A stretch of DNA of 64,000 nt. Origin: Hermodice carunculata (Eukaryota > Annelida > Polychaeta > Eunicida > Amphinomidae). The position numbers and the translations under genes are program-made. The notes below the pieces were generated by a model that saw nothing but the letters and a program-made list of their open reading frames with translations, was not told the DNA's origin and did no database searches. Below, one piece after another: positions 13,572 to 63,830 of this stretch; the stretch's first letter is position 1, and each line of letters opens with the position of its first letter. Where the stretch lies: assembly GCA_964020975.1 (NCBI GenBank), contig OZ026619.1, positions 96,146,804 through 96,210,803 on the forward strand. The letters run 5' to 3'.

Positions 13572-14670
13572 TGGTAACGCACCCTCAGCCAAGATTTTCT
13601 ATTGTTTGATCCACATCAATTTCATGGAACTTGGTTGATTCATTTTTCAGCATGGCTGTTTCAAAAATTAGCAAGTCTGCAGAAAAATTCTTTCTTTGTT
13701 AATAATATTCAAACCTGGCCCAAGAATTTTATTTGCTGTACAAATGCCTGGCATTTGGCATGTATTGAGACCAGTATTATAGTTTTGTATTCATTATCCT
13801 TGAAGCTTTGTCATGACATAAGCCACTTAGGCATCAGCAGTTGTATGCCTTGATGTGTCAAACAAAATACACTCTTGACACTGGCGATGGAGAGGTGGCT
13901 GAATCATGATTGTTATACCAATGTTGTGGTTGATGACTGTGTGATTGAACATGAAGTTAGATTAACTGTTACTGAAGGTCTTGACACTTCCCGGGATTTC
14001 TGCAAAAAACTGAAAATTGGCAGCTCACCAATGGTATTTTATTATGTATAAATTACAGTTTTCATTATAGATAAATTATCATTGCAAACTAGACTGCACC
14101 CAGTCTACAGTCCAGCTTACCAAAGACTGTGAAAAGGTGTTATTGAAAATATACACAAATTTGTTCCAGGCAATTTCAAGCATGCTTCCACCATCTGAAT
14201 TAAATACAGTGTAGATAATGAATCGATTACTAAGGTCATGTAGCACCCATTACTTGGGTGGGATAAAATATATTTGAGCCTTAAACACATAAGTTAAAGT
14301 ATAAGTATGCTTTGGTGTAATTTTCCTACTTACTGATATCAAATATTAACCCATAAGCCACTTTCTTAATATGGTATTACGGTCAAAGAGGTCCTTTCAG
14401 TTAGGCAAATGTCATTTTGAAAGAATGGAGCTAAAATGTCCCAAGATAGGTCACAAGGCCTGCCATATTGGATGTATGGTGGACTTACATATGTGCATTA
14501 CATGCTTCAGCCAGTCTCTTTAAATATTTCATGCAATACTTGTTTAAATAAGAAGATTTAGGTCCATACAATTCAAATTACTATGATTTTTAACTCCACT
14601 CTCATTACTATCAAAGTACCCTTCATCACCCTTCTGTGCACTAACTGAACTGCTATCAGAAAATTGAATC

Positions 14671-14674
<4 letters not shown>
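13572..14674. other. Unassigned AT-rich DNA
   Basis: No exon, RNA or repeat recognised with confidence in this stretch. Confidence 0.35.
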
Positions 14675-14714
<40 letters not shown>

Positions 14715-14739
14715 CATACATATATATACATGTACATAC

Positions 14740-14817
<78 letters not shown>

Positions 14818-14818
14818 G
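14675..14818. repeat. (TA)n microsatellite with TACATG interruptions
   Basis: TA dinucleotide tract broken by acatgtacataca blocks. The Ile/Tyr open frames across it are artefacts of the repeat. Confidence 0.97.
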
Positions 14819-15270
14819 TCTATTTAGGACTGTAAATACAAGTGGCTGTTTGTGAAGAGAATTCAACTTGAGAGCTCTATAATTTACTAATTACGGATAT
14901 AATGGTGTTAAAAGTATATATATTTTTGGGCAGGTATGGTCAATAGCTGCATGTATAGATTGCAGCAAAGATTGACAGTCATCTGCATCTATTTGTTAAA
15001 TTAACACACATCATTGTTACGATGCCCACATTTAGTATATTCCAGATTGTATCTGAACTCAACAAAGAATGACAAAGATGAGATAAACTTTAACAATGAC
15101 AATATATTAACAATCAACAATCAAGACAAAGTAGGTAAATGAAATGATACACTTAACTATACTGATATTCCATTAATGAACAGACTGCAGGTAAATCCTT
15201 ATCCCTGGTGAGAGATTCTCCACAGGTACTGTCCCACAGTTCCGAGTCCTGTTGCAGGTGCCAAATAGTC

Positions 15271-15386
15271 TGGTCCAAATCCCACAGAGGCACAGTTTGG
15301 TTCTAATGTGGTACACAAAGGCACGGTGCTGGTCCAAATCCCACAGAAGTACAGTTTGGTTCCAATGTGGTACACTTAAACACCAA
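15271..15386. repeat. 58-bp tandem duplication
   Basis: ctggtccaaatcccacagag begins at 15,271 and recurs at 15,329 with few differences, each followed by cacagtttggtt and aatgtggtacac. Two units only. Confidence 0.85.
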
Positions 15387-16161
15387 ATATACCAGTCCAC
15401 TCAAGGGCACTGTCACAGATATATGAGTATCTTTCTGCAGCAATAGCTCAGTCCTAGTAGTTTGATGACGATACACAGCTTCAGTCAGATCTCAGAATTT
15501 TCCTCCCCCAGTCATGAAGGGAGCTGCTTTATACACCTATGCGCAGAACTCTCGCCAGTATTCCAGAGTTTTCTAATATGGTAGAGCAATAACTCTGCGT
15601 TCTCTCATTGACCGCCATGTGGCGCTGCGGACAGCTTTCATCCGGGTATTCAATAGCAGGTCAAGCTGAGTAGCGTCGTTAATTTGTTATATGTGATCAT
15701 TGCATTATCTTAATAACTGTCGAAGAATATTCTTTATTATTGCATTTCTTTCGACCATTCACATAGTCGAGTGGCGCTACGCAGGAATGTAACAAGCAGA
15801 ATGCAGTTCCCGGTCACCGCGTTTCAAATGGATTTTACACTTTTTTAACACAACATACGAACAAATGCATTCATGCTCTGCTATAATACAGTCTTATCTT
15901 TCGTGTGTGTAAAATTTATTAGCAGATATTACGTGAAAAGGAAAATTTTTGGCACTTTGATTGCCCATACGTACAATGTTATCACAGTGTTTGCAAATCC
16001 ACCGAGACCAATGTTCACCCGCAGGCGAGTACTCGGATGAAAGCGATGACTCGCGCCGTGTAGTGGAGGCTTCTGGAAACTTAAGAAACTGCCCTTCCCT
16101 ATAAGTCACACATCCCACTTCACTGAGACCTATTTGGACCACATCAGGGCTTTCCCTTCGT
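15387..16161. other. Higher-GC unassigned DNA
   Basis: This stretch is locally richer in CpG than its surroundings (for example near 15,780-16,060). I could not recognise an exon or promoter in it. A first exon or regulatory region of a neighbouring gene cannot be excluded. Confidence 0.3.
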
Positions 16162-18000
16162 AGCTCAGCTGACTTATCAGTCAGCTGAGCTTTTATGAGG
16201 GTCCATCCATCCGTCCATCATCTGTCCACAATTCACATTTTTACCTCAGCTGACTTGTCAGTCAGCTGAGGTTTTGTGAGGGTCTGTCGTCCGTCCGTCC
16301 GTCCGTCGTCCGTCCGTCGTCCACAATTCACATTTTCGACTTCTTCTCAAAAACCATCTGCCAGATCCACGTCAAACTTGGTGCAGATGTGCCTTGGGTG
16401 GGTCTCTACCAAGTTTGTTCAAATGGTCACGGTCCAGTGATTTTTGGATTTTTTATGAATTTTTTGGTTCTTTTTTGGGTAAATCTTAAAAAATCTTCTT
16501 CTCCGAAACTGCTCACCCAATTCCTTTGATATCACACAGGAACACTCCCTGGGACTCCTAGTTCTTAATTTGTTCACTAGGTGGCGCTGCAATTTTTTAC
16601 TTATTTTTTATGAATTTTTGTGTGTTATAGCTATTTTCGACTTCTTCTCCAGAACCGTCACTCAGATTAAGCTGAAACATGGTGGATATGTTCCTTGTAG
16701 AAGGGTCAAACAAAGTTGTTCACTATGTGGGAATGCTGCGGATTCCTGATTTTATATGATTTTTTCAATTCGGGTACTTATGGGTCAATGCAGCTTTCCT
16801 ATTGATTACTATGGAAGTCAATGGGCATTCTAATGCTAATTCACATTTTCGCCTTCTTCTCCAAAACCGTCATCCAGATTAACTTCAAACTAGGTGGCAA
16901 TGTACCTTGGGTGGGTCTCTACCAAGTTTGTGCAAATGGTCACGGTCTAGTGATTTTTGGATTTTTTATGAATTTTTTTGTTCATTTTTGGGTGAAATCT
17001 TAAAAAATCTTCTTCTCTGAAAACGCTCACCCAATTGCTTTGATATCACACAGGAATACTCCCTGGGACTCGTAGTTCTTAATTTGTTCACCAGGTGGCG
17101 CTGCAGTTTTTTTTCTATTTTTTTATGAATTTTTGTGTTTTATAGCTATTTTCAACTTCCCCTCCAGAACTGTGTCTCAGATTAAGCTGAAACATGGTGG
17201 ATATGTTCCTTGCAGAAGGGTCAAACAAAGTTGTTCACTATGTGGGAATGCTGCGGATTCCTGATTTTATATGATTTTTTCAATTCGGGTACGTATGGGT
17301 CAATGCAGCTTTCCTATTGATTACTATGGAAGTCAATGGGCATTCTAATGCTAATTCACATTTTTGACTTCTTCTCCAAAACCGTCATCCAGATTAACTT
17401 CAAACTTGGTGGCAATGTACCTTGGGTGGGTTTCTACCAATGGTCAAATGTTCATGCTCCAGTGATTTTTTGATTTTTAATGAATTTTTTTGTTCTTGTT
17501 TTTGGACAAATCTTGAAAAATCTTGTAAGTCAATGGGCATTCTAATGCTAATTCACAGGACAACTGACACGAAATTTACTGTTTACTTGATAACTTGAGA
17601 TCTGTTTTGAGTTAGCTACACATGTTAATTATTCTGTATGAAGGTCATGCTGAGACAGTACATGAATGACCTTGACCTCGTTTGTGGGGTCACAGTGCAA
17701 CATACATGAATTTTACTCTTCATTGTAACTTGAGAACTACTTGAACTTTGATGTTGCACATGTAAGTGTTCTTCTATAAAGTTGAGACTTACTCAGAACA
17801 TGGTGTCCTTGATCCTTTCCCAAGTTCATAGAGCTGCAAGTGTGATGAATGTCAAGATCAGCTGAGGCACGGGCTGTTCACACAGCCCTCTTGTTGACTT
17901 CTCCAAAACCGTCATCCAGTTTCACTTCAAACTTGGTGGGGATGTGCCTTGGGTATATCTTTACCAAGTTTGTTCAATTGGTCATGATCCAGTGATTTTT
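16162..18000 (+). repeat. Older Helentron-like repeat, interrupted by a younger copy
   Basis: The 5' hairpin AGCTCAGCTGAC...GTCAGCTGAGCT starts at 16,162, followed by ccatccatccgtcc and ccacaattcacattttt. The element then breaks and resumes at 17,896 with gacttctccaaaaccgtcat, to about 18,000. The two halves are contiguous relative to intact copies, proving nested insertion. Confidence 0.88.
16243..17895 (+). repeat. Full-length 1,653-bp Helentron-like repeat nested in an older copy
   Basis: It begins with the hairpin acCTCAGCTGACttgtcaGTCAGCTGAGg, then a GTCCGTCC-rich leader. Internal modules follow (tactatggaagtc at 16,807 and 17,322, a 515-bp period), then a 3' module. It ends in hairpin GGGCTGT-tcac-ACAGCCC and TCTTGTT. 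CAGCTGAGG near the 5' end and GATCAGCTGAGG near the 3' end give subterminal matches. The flanks join to the expected unbroken sequence cacatttttgacttc, so any target duplication is at most one or two T. These traits fit non-autonomous Helentron/Helitron-like rolling-circle elements. No protein is encoded. The class is inferred. Confidence 0.8.
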
Positions 18001-18413
18001 ATCTGTGGCTTTGCCACAGATATTACAACCAGTTTTGGCGGTCATCTTTGTTTACATGTTGCTTACATGGCAATGCCAAAGAAAATTGGGATATCCAAGT
18101 TTCTGAACAGGAATTTGAGGTTTCAGTCCCAATTGCTTAGGTTGTGGGTGTGAAAAGCAGGAAAAGAGTAATTTAAGTCCACAACCATTTCAATTTAGTT
18201 GAAAACTTGATGCGAAGTTGATATATGGGTCAAGGGCCGCTCTCAGAGGTCTTAAAATACACATTTGTTGCTCATTAGGGGATCGTTTCACCCCCAAAAA
18301 TGGGCCTATGTGTCGTGAGGTAAATTTAGCTGCTGGTTGTTTTGCTTAAATTTTGGGGTACATCTTTCGATAAAAGGCTATTTCGTATTTGTGTGTGTAT
18401 ACACACATCTTGT
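18001..18413 (+). repeat. Candidate second hairpin-ended repeat family
   Basis: It starts with the hairpin ATCTGTGGC-ttt-GCCACAGAT, abutting a T-run inside the older repeat copy. It possibly ends at the palindrome tgtgtgtatacacaca followed by tcttgtaat (18,392-18,413). The architecture parallels the main family, but the sequence differs. The 3' limit is a guess. Confidence 0.4.
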
Positions 18414-19472
18414 AATAGAAGTACGTAATTATCCAACCTAGATGCGAGTATGAATGTGCCACAGGAGGGAAAGAACTTTCCTAAGACCTAGTGATCACCT
18501 GTTGTGTATGCGGTGCAGTGCAGTCTTGCGCAAGTCGCCACCTTGGGAAACAATTGCATTTTAGCATTACCGCAAGGCCCTTGTGTAGCAATACTTGCTG
18601 GGATATGAAAAAAAAAAAAAGAGAAAGAATATAACAGCTTTAAGGCAGATTTTGTTCGAAAACTTCAGCACATGCTACCAAGAAACAGAACGGGAAGTTG
18701 AACTTGCGCTACCATGGAGGCTGAATGAATTAACCCAAATTCTTGAGTTCGCACATCTGGGTATACAAATGGAGATGTATGGTCATTTGTTTGCACGAGG
18801 ACAAATCTGGTGTTTGTTGTGTCAAACTCTTTTAATGGCATAGACAAGCAATAAAGACCAAAGTTATAGAAGGCATATCAGAGCACTGTCCCCATAGAAT
18901 GACAGAATGTGTCATAATCGAGGGAATCACAGTTACGTTATTCACTTAAAATGCAGGGGTGCCCCACACTGATACATATACTTTTAAATCAATCAACCAA
19001 TACAATATACAAATTACAATATATTTAAATAGATTGAAAGCAAATTGTCTCCATGAAAATTTTGATTGCTTTATCCAAAAGATACAGTGTCACTGTAGTG
19101 TTTGTCAAGAATAATTTTTGTTCAAAGTTTTCAAGAATTTGTCAGAAAAAGCGTGAAATATTTTTTTTTTTGATTCAGTAGAATGTTTGTGTCAGATAAC
19201 TCAACTTAAGTACATCAAATCATATTGTGATTAAGGAATTCACAGTTAACAAAACTTTTAAAAAAGAATCCCTACCTACCGACCTACTCAACTTTTGTGC
19301 TTCCCTGTAACAGGAAACAAGACATTTTTTTTTGCCTCACCAATGCTACTTGCCTTGCCAGGACTCCACGGTATATAAGTGCTAATATGGCATAACATTA
19401 CAATCTCATTTTTGAAGTTCCTGAATAAAGTTACCACCTGTAACATGACTTTTTGACTCATAATGGCTTTTT
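18414..19472. other. Unassigned DNA
   Basis: Short open frames near 18,595-18,847 have no recognisable domain. A poly-A tract lies at 18,608. No exon or repeat assigned. Confidence 0.35.
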
Positions 19473-20885
19473 AGCTCAGCTGACTTACCAGTCAGGTTGA
19501 GATTTTAGAAGGCTCAATTCATCCATCGGTTCTCTCCGTCCTTTCACAACTCACATTTTTGACTTCTTCTCCAAAACTCCCCGCCAGATTCACTTCAAAC
19601 TTGGTGGCAATGTACCTTTGGTGGGTCTCTACCAAACTTCTTGAAATGGTCACTTTTTTTTGGGGGGGGGGGGGAGGCGAGTCTTAAAAAATCTTCTCCA
19701 AAACTGCTCATCCAGTTGCTTTGATATCACACAGTAACACTCCTAGGGATTCCTAGCTTTTATTTGTTCACCAGGTGGTGCTGCCTTTTTTCTATTTTTT
19801 TTTTTTTTTTGGTTAGTGTTTTCACTATTTTTTACTTCTTCATAACCGTCACTCAGATTCAGCTAAAACTTTGTGGATATGTTCCTTGTCACTGTGAAAG
19901 GGTCAGACAAAGTTCTTCACTGGGTGGCACTGCTGTGGATTCCTGATTTTGAACATTTTTTTTCAATTCAGGTACTTTTTGGTTAAAGCACCTTTCATAA
20001 TGTTAGATGACTATGCAAGTCAATGGGCATTCTAATGCCAACTCACATTTTGGACTTCTCCGAAGAAACTGTCTGTCAGATTCACCTCAAACTTGGTGGC
20101 AATTATGTACCTTGCATGGATCCCTACCAAGTTTGCTCGAATGGTCACATTCCAGTGAATTTTTGATGGTATTTAGCTCAGCTGATCTGCTGGTCAGGCA
20201 GAGCTTTTAGGAGGATCGGTCGTCCGTTTTCAGTACAACACACACACACACACAAAAAAAAGCTTACTAAAATGGTGGATATCATGGAGGCGCATTAAAT
20301 ACATGCACAGTTATGAGTCTACCAAAAATACCCATCGACCAACTGGTCAGTTTGCGGCCACAGATTATATTTTAGGCCCCTGGCCTTGTTTTATTTTTTA
20401 ATGAATGTTCATTTTTGGCGGCAAACCTTAAAAAATTTTCCTCTCCAAAACCGCTTGCCCAATTGCTTTGATATCACACAGGAACACTCCTAAGGACTTG
20501 TAGTTCTTAATTTGTTACCAGGTGGCACTGGTTTTTTTTTTTTTTTTTTTTGTAATTCATTATGACTGTGTGTTTTTGGTATTTTTGATGTCTACCCCAG
20601 AAGCTTCACTCAGATTAAGCTGAAACTTGGTCTATATGCTCCTTATGAAAGGGTCAAACATAGTTGTTCAGTAGGTGGCACTGCTTTAGATTCCTGATTT
20701 TTAATGATTTTTTCAATTCAGGAAATTATCTGTAAATGCACCTTTCTATTGATTAAAATGTCAAACTTGGTAGGAATGTACCTTTGATAAGTGTCTACCT
20801 ATTTTGTCCTCTTTCAAGTTCACAGAACCACAAGTGTGATGATCTAGGTCAGCTGAGCATGGGCTGTTCACACCGCCCTCTTGTT
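19473..20885 (+). repeat. Diverged Helentron-like repeat with an internal insertion
   Basis: The 5' end agctcagctgacttacca lies at 19,473. Module blocks follow, and the 3' end gggctgttcacaccgccctcttgtt finishes at 20,885. A 216-bp element interrupts it at 20,175-20,390. It also contains an expanded T/G tract at about 19,656-19,675. Confidence 0.8.
20175..20390 (+). repeat. 216-bp hairpin-ended mini-element inserted in the preceding repeat
   Basis: The 5' hairpin agctcagctga...tcaggcagagct is followed by gtcgtccg. The 3' end is a different hairpin, AGGCC-cct-GGCCT, followed by TGTT. Flanking sequence on both sides is the main repeat's ccagtga...tttttaatgaatg, so this is an insertion. Near its 3' end it carries gcggccacagat, which matches the hairpin at 18,013-18,021 and may tie it to that second family. 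Confidence 0.65.
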
Positions 20886-21315
20886 TAACAATGAAAGGAG
20901 TCATGCCCACATGAATGTAGGTCACCATTCTAGATTATTCTAAATGTTTACAAGTTACAGGAGAGTCACCCCAACCAAGTGGGCCAACTCAGTGACTCAG
21001 CAAAGCATTGAAGGAACTCAATGACCTTTCTAAATCAAAGTAAACAATCATTTTCACATCCATAATAATCATGCATGGCCGCCTTTTGACCAGAAAGATA
21101 TTAAGGTGATCATGTGACTGCTATGGATGACTGCAATGAGGGACAAATCACTCCTCCTCTAGAATCCAGCCACAACTATGAGGTGCCTGGTTCGCTAAAT
21201 TTTAAAAGCTATTTTTTTCGTGTTTCAAGAAAGTCACAATTTCAATTTTAATGACATCTATATAGGATACCGCACATAGTGGGGAAAAAACTTTTGGCCA
21301 AAACTTTTCATTTTT
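20886..21315. other. Unassigned spacer
   Basis: No coding or repeat feature recognised between two copies of the main repeat. Confidence 0.35.
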
Positions 21316-22603
21316 ACCTCAGCTGACTTGTCAGTCAGCTGAGGTTTTTTGAGGGTCCGTCGTCCGTCGTCCGTCCGTCCGTCCGTCGTCCGTCGTCCGT
21401 CCGTCCGTCGTCCACAATTCACATTTTCGACTTCTTCTCAAAAACCGTCAGCCAGATTCACTTCAAACTTGGTGGAGATATGCCTTGGGTGGGTCTCTAC
21501 CAAGTTTGTTCAAATGGTCACGGTCCAGTGATTTTTGGATTTTTAATGAATTTTTTTCGTCTTTTTTGGGTAAATCTTAAAAAATCTTCTTCTCCGAAAC
21601 CACTCACCCAATTGCTTTGATATCACACAGGAACACTCCCTGGGACTCCTAGTTCTTAATTTGTTCACCAGGTGGCGCTGCAATTTTTTCCTAATTTTTT
21701 ATGAATTTTTGTGTGTTATAGCTATTTTCGACTTCTTGTCCAGAACCATCACTCAGATTAAGCTGAAACATGGTGGATATGTTCCTTGTAGAAGGGTCAA
21801 ACAAAGTTGTTCACTATGTGGGAATGCTGCGGATTCCTGATTTTTAACGATTTTTTCAATTCTGGTACTTATCGGTCAATGCAGCTTTCCTATTGATTAC
21901 TATGGAAGTCAATGGGCATTATAATGCTAATTCACATTTTCGACTTCTTCTCCAAAACGGTCATCCAGATTAACTTCAAACTTGGTGGCAATGTACCTTG
22001 GATGGGTTTCTACCAATTTTGTTCATGTGGTCATGCTCCAGTGATTTTTGGATTTTTAATGAATTTTTGTTGTTTTTTTTTGGACAAATCTTAAAAAATC
22101 TTCTTCTCCGAAACTGCTTACCCAAATGCTTTGATATCACACAGGAAGCCATCTAGGGACTCCTTGTTGTTTATTTGTTCACCAGGTGGCGCTGCAGTTT
22201 TTTTCTAATTTTTTTTGTGAATTTTTGTGTGTTATAGATATTTTCGACTTCTTCTCCAGAACCGTCACTCAGATTAAGCTTACACATGGTGGATATGTTC
22301 CTAATGGAAGGGCCAAACAAAGTTGTTCACTATGTGGGAATGCTGTGGATTCCTGATTTTAGCTCAGCTGACTTGTCAGTTCACAGATCTGTGGGGTCAC
22401 AGTGCAACATACATGAATTTATACTCTTCATTATAACTTGAGAACTACTTGAACTTTGATGTTGCACTTGTAAGTGTTCTTCTATAAAGGTCAGACTTAC
22501 TCAGAACATGGTGTCCTTGATCCTTTCCCAAGTTCATAGAGCTGCAAGTGTGATGAATGTCCAGATCAGCTGAGGCTCGGGCTGTTCACACAGCCCTCTT
22601 GTT
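21316..22603 (+). repeat. Helentron-like repeat with both termini
   Basis: Begins acctcagctgacttgtca at 21,316 with an expanded GTCCGTCC leader (21,356-21,412). It carries one full module and part of a second, a second 5'-end hairpin fragment at 22,361, then the 3' module and terminal hairpin ending ccctcttgtt at 22,603. It ends only 45 bp upstream of a lipoxygenase exon. Confidence 0.85.
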
Positions 22604-22647
22604 AGTAACTCAAATCCTTAATGTATGTTTTTTATTTATGTTGGCAG

Positions 22648-60347
<37,700 letters not shown>

Positions 60348-61195
60348 ACCACGAGTGGCGCAGCAGGTGCTTCCCCCACATCGTCAGCACATACAAAACA
60401 CAGTTTGACTCTGATCCGTGCCCCCAGCACATTGAGAGTCTACCTGCGGCAACTCTCACATTTTCTCCTACAATCATAAACACTTTTGTACATGAATAGA
60501 TCTGCATATAAATTCTGTTGAGAAAATTGGGAGTTTTCAAATTCAAATCATATTGTTCATCTTTTTTTTTTCTGCATTGGGAAACTAGTGTGATGTGGAG
60601 TCTGTTACATGTGCAGTCTGTTACACATTTTACATTTCAAAGCTTTTGTTAACAATCAATGTGCTTGCAACTACCAGAACAATGTGCTGCAACTACCAGA
60701 AACCTAATATTCTAGGGTTTTGGCGGTTTTTTAATCCTTTAGAGTACATGTATATGCTTTCAAGTGGTGTATAATGCCTTAAAAAAGGACAAATTTCTGT
60801 TGTCAAGATGTGTGTTGTTACCATTGAAATACAGGAGGTGACCCAAGATATCACTGCTACACCAGCAACTTGTATCCACAGGATAAAGTCGTATCATATT
60901 TCTATTTGATCACTTTGTGTAAATTTGTCAGTGTGCAGTTATTTTGTGCAGGCAGCAAGAACTACAGCAATGCAATGTTCTGTAAAGCGTACCATATTGG
61001 TATTATTTGGTCATCAGGTGTGCAAATTTGGCATCCTGTTACTTCCGAGTGCTGGCGCCATCTGATACAAAATCATACCCAAGGTACAAGCATTCTAATT
61101 TAACCACCCTGTTCCCTTCTCCTCCCCCACCCAATTCTATTTGATGTAAAAAGTACTGTTCAAGACAATTAATAAAGTCCCAAATGGTCATTGTG
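60348..61195 (+). other. Probable lipoxygenase 3' UTR with poly(A) signal
   Basis: This is non-coding sequence directly after the stop codon. The first AATAAA downstream of the stop is at 61171-61176, so a cleavage site near 61,190 is the simplest reading, giving a 3' UTR of about 0.85 kb. Small internal duplications occur (for example cagtctgttac near 60,600 and caactaccagaa near 60,670). The UTR end is inferred, not shown. Confidence 0.55.
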
Positions 61196-62250
61196 TACAC
61201 AAGTGTTTATTCATACATTTGTAAGTTTCGCAATGCTGATATTGTAAAAATTGTTTACTGGCTTATGTTCAACACTGGCAGTGTAGGGAGTGATAGTCAA
61301 TATGCTGTGTGTGTCTGCAATGTGTGCTGTTGTCAGGCAAAGCTCATTAAATCTGAAACTTTATGCGTAAGTTGCTTTTTAAGTCGTTTGAGTGGAGAAA
61401 ATGTCACGAATGTACGGTTATGTTCTATTTAATTGGGTGTTAGGGTTTTTATATGCATTTATAGAACTTTTATGGTAATATGATGACCAGGTTTTGTAGA
61501 CTGGAAGTTGTAGTAAAATGTAAGCAGTAATGTAGAATTAAAAAACTTTGTTCTCTACAGGACTAGGGTAGACCGTTGTACAGGCAGTTGTGCAACTGCA
61601 AAACATGGCATTGTGTATGCCACTGGCAGGGGTGGGCACATAATTTAGAAACATGGAAATAACTAGTCTAAAGAATAGAGCATGTTGCCTGTAGGGGGCA
61701 CCACTGGAAATTTCCCCCCAAATATTCACCTTTTACAGGTGGAGACATCTGGGAAAGTAACAAATTTTGGTTCATTCATTGGTTGGAAATTTCATGTACC
61801 ACAGGAAGTAGGTGCTGCCACCTGCAGAATAGCATGTGACATGCCCTATTTTGATACAAACTTGTAACATTGTAAAAACTGTGCACCGTTTTCTAGCATG
61901 AAAGATACTTTTTCTCGGATTGTTTGTTGATAGAGGCCCAGGTCGAGCAATACTTGTACCCAGGATAGTCAGTCAAACTGGCATTTTGTATATACAGTAA
62001 ATTTTGTGGCACATAAGTGGAGCCACTTATTAAAAAGCTGCGAGCAAATGAACAAGATGTATACATTATGTAGTACCCATACTAGCTAGTGAAATGTAGG
62101 TAGACTTTAAATTGTAACACATTGGGATTGTAGATACGTGTGTGCTACGTTAACACATGGGGATTGCAGATACGGCGTACACCGTTGTACCAATGCACAA
62201 GCACACTACACTGTGTGTTTTTAACTCCTTACTGGTCTGAATGAAACTGA

Positions 62251-62294
62251 GTCAACAGCTTTCCATCCAATCCACACCAAGGAAAGCTGTTGAC
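62251..62294. repeat. GTCAACAGCTTTCC-family palindrome
   Basis: gtcaacagctttccatccaa is mirrored by caaggaaagctgttgac. Third complete hairpin of this family in the window. Confidence 0.8.
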
Positions 62295-63272
62295 CTTCAG
62301 CATGCTATTAAGTTGGGTCTCCTTGACAATTGTTGCCACAACTGGTTTTTGTTAGCGAGAAATTTAAGCAAAAAACACATTAAGGTAGAAGTGGAATAAT
62401 ATGAAGCTGATGGTGGGCAGATTGAGTGGGAAAAAAGTCACGTGAGGACTCTCCCAATTAGCCTAGGTAACTAAACATATACATTTTCACAGGTGATTGA
62501 AGACCATTGAAATGCAAAAATGGTGGCCGATGGGCTTCACTTTGCAAAGCAGTTTGGTCTGGTGTTCTGTGCCTTATCAGTGACTGGCTTTATGAAGTGC
62601 TTTTACAGATTTTACTCAAATTTAGGACAAAAGTACCACATATGACTAGTATGAGCTGATCAGATTTATAGGTCACCACATCCTTTTTTACCAAGTTCCA
62701 CACATCATGCAATGCTCATCTTGTCACTTTGATCTCCACAAAATGTGTGAAAGACCTGATTTATAAAGGGTATAAACCTGGTAAGCTGACGTTTATCTTC
62801 ACCAGGGCCCTTTTACCCACACCACACATTCACAGGTGTGTGCAGTTACCTGTTGCGAGTGCATTTTTCATAGCAGCCACTACAGAATCTGGAGACCTAC
62901 AGCCCTTGCCGTGTCAAAAGTTGTTTGAAAAAAAAACGTGCAAAAATGTGTCCAAAAAGTACCGAGGCCAAGAATAACTGGGCAGATTTATGAAGTGTTC
63001 ACACGGGTGAGGCATACTGTTGAATGCAGGCATTCACTCTTCCTTTCATTGTAATTGAATTGAACCATTCCATCTTCAATTTCCACAGCCAGACATACTG
63101 TGACTTGAGGCAAGCTCAGAATATATTGGCATGTTGTACACAGGACTTGATGTGTGAACCTTGGATTAATCCTCTGTGAGAGAGTAATGGGAGGGTATTT
63201 ATATCAGCTGAGATCCTGTTCTGCCACCTAGAGTACAACAAGAAACTTGACTGGAAGGAGGGCAGATTCATG

Positions 63273-63450
63273 TACAGTGAGACCTCATTATGACAACACT
63301 CAGATATGCGACATATTCACTGAACCACACAGGTTGTGCGGGACTTAAATTTAGATTCCTCTTTAATGTGACTCCTTTATCTGATATATTCAGCTATCTG
63401 ACACATTTTGTAGGGAACAAATGGTGTCATTATAATGAGGTTTCACTGTA
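63273..63450. mobile_element. 178-bp MITE with TACAGTGARACCTCATTAT ends
   Basis: Left tacagtgagacctcattatg followed by acaac and right gtgtcattataatgaggttt followed by cactgta are near-perfect inverted termini of about 27 bp. The outer TA on both sides fits a Tc1/mariner-type target. Confidence 0.85.
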
Positions 63451-63830
63451 TGAATTAGGGCCTAATGAGCTTCTATGATAAATTCACAACTTGAGACAGC
63501 AAAAAAACCTTGTCATTCACTAAGTTTTAAAGCATACAAAATGTATAACATATTCAGCACTGCGGCTGTTTTTGACAAAAACCAACTTTACAGCTTGATG
63601 AAGTACCACTTACTGATTCAACGACAGCTAAAGTATATATTTTTGGTTGGTATTATCATGGACTATAGATATGTGCAGAGATCAATCATTGTCCTTGTCT
63701 AATCGTTTCATAAACACAGTGATAATGAAGTGGTCGGGTTTAATGCTGTTTTTTTTTCTATTTCTTGTATGAAACAAATGATAAAACTGTAAAAAGGGCT
63801 TCATTTGATTCCTAACAATATTATCGCAAA

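Noticed and set aside
18595-18847. 82-residue frame with ETEREVELALPWRLNEL as a possible 5' lipoxygenase exon
   Set aside because: No similarity to PLAT or linker sequence and no suitable splice sites at either edge.
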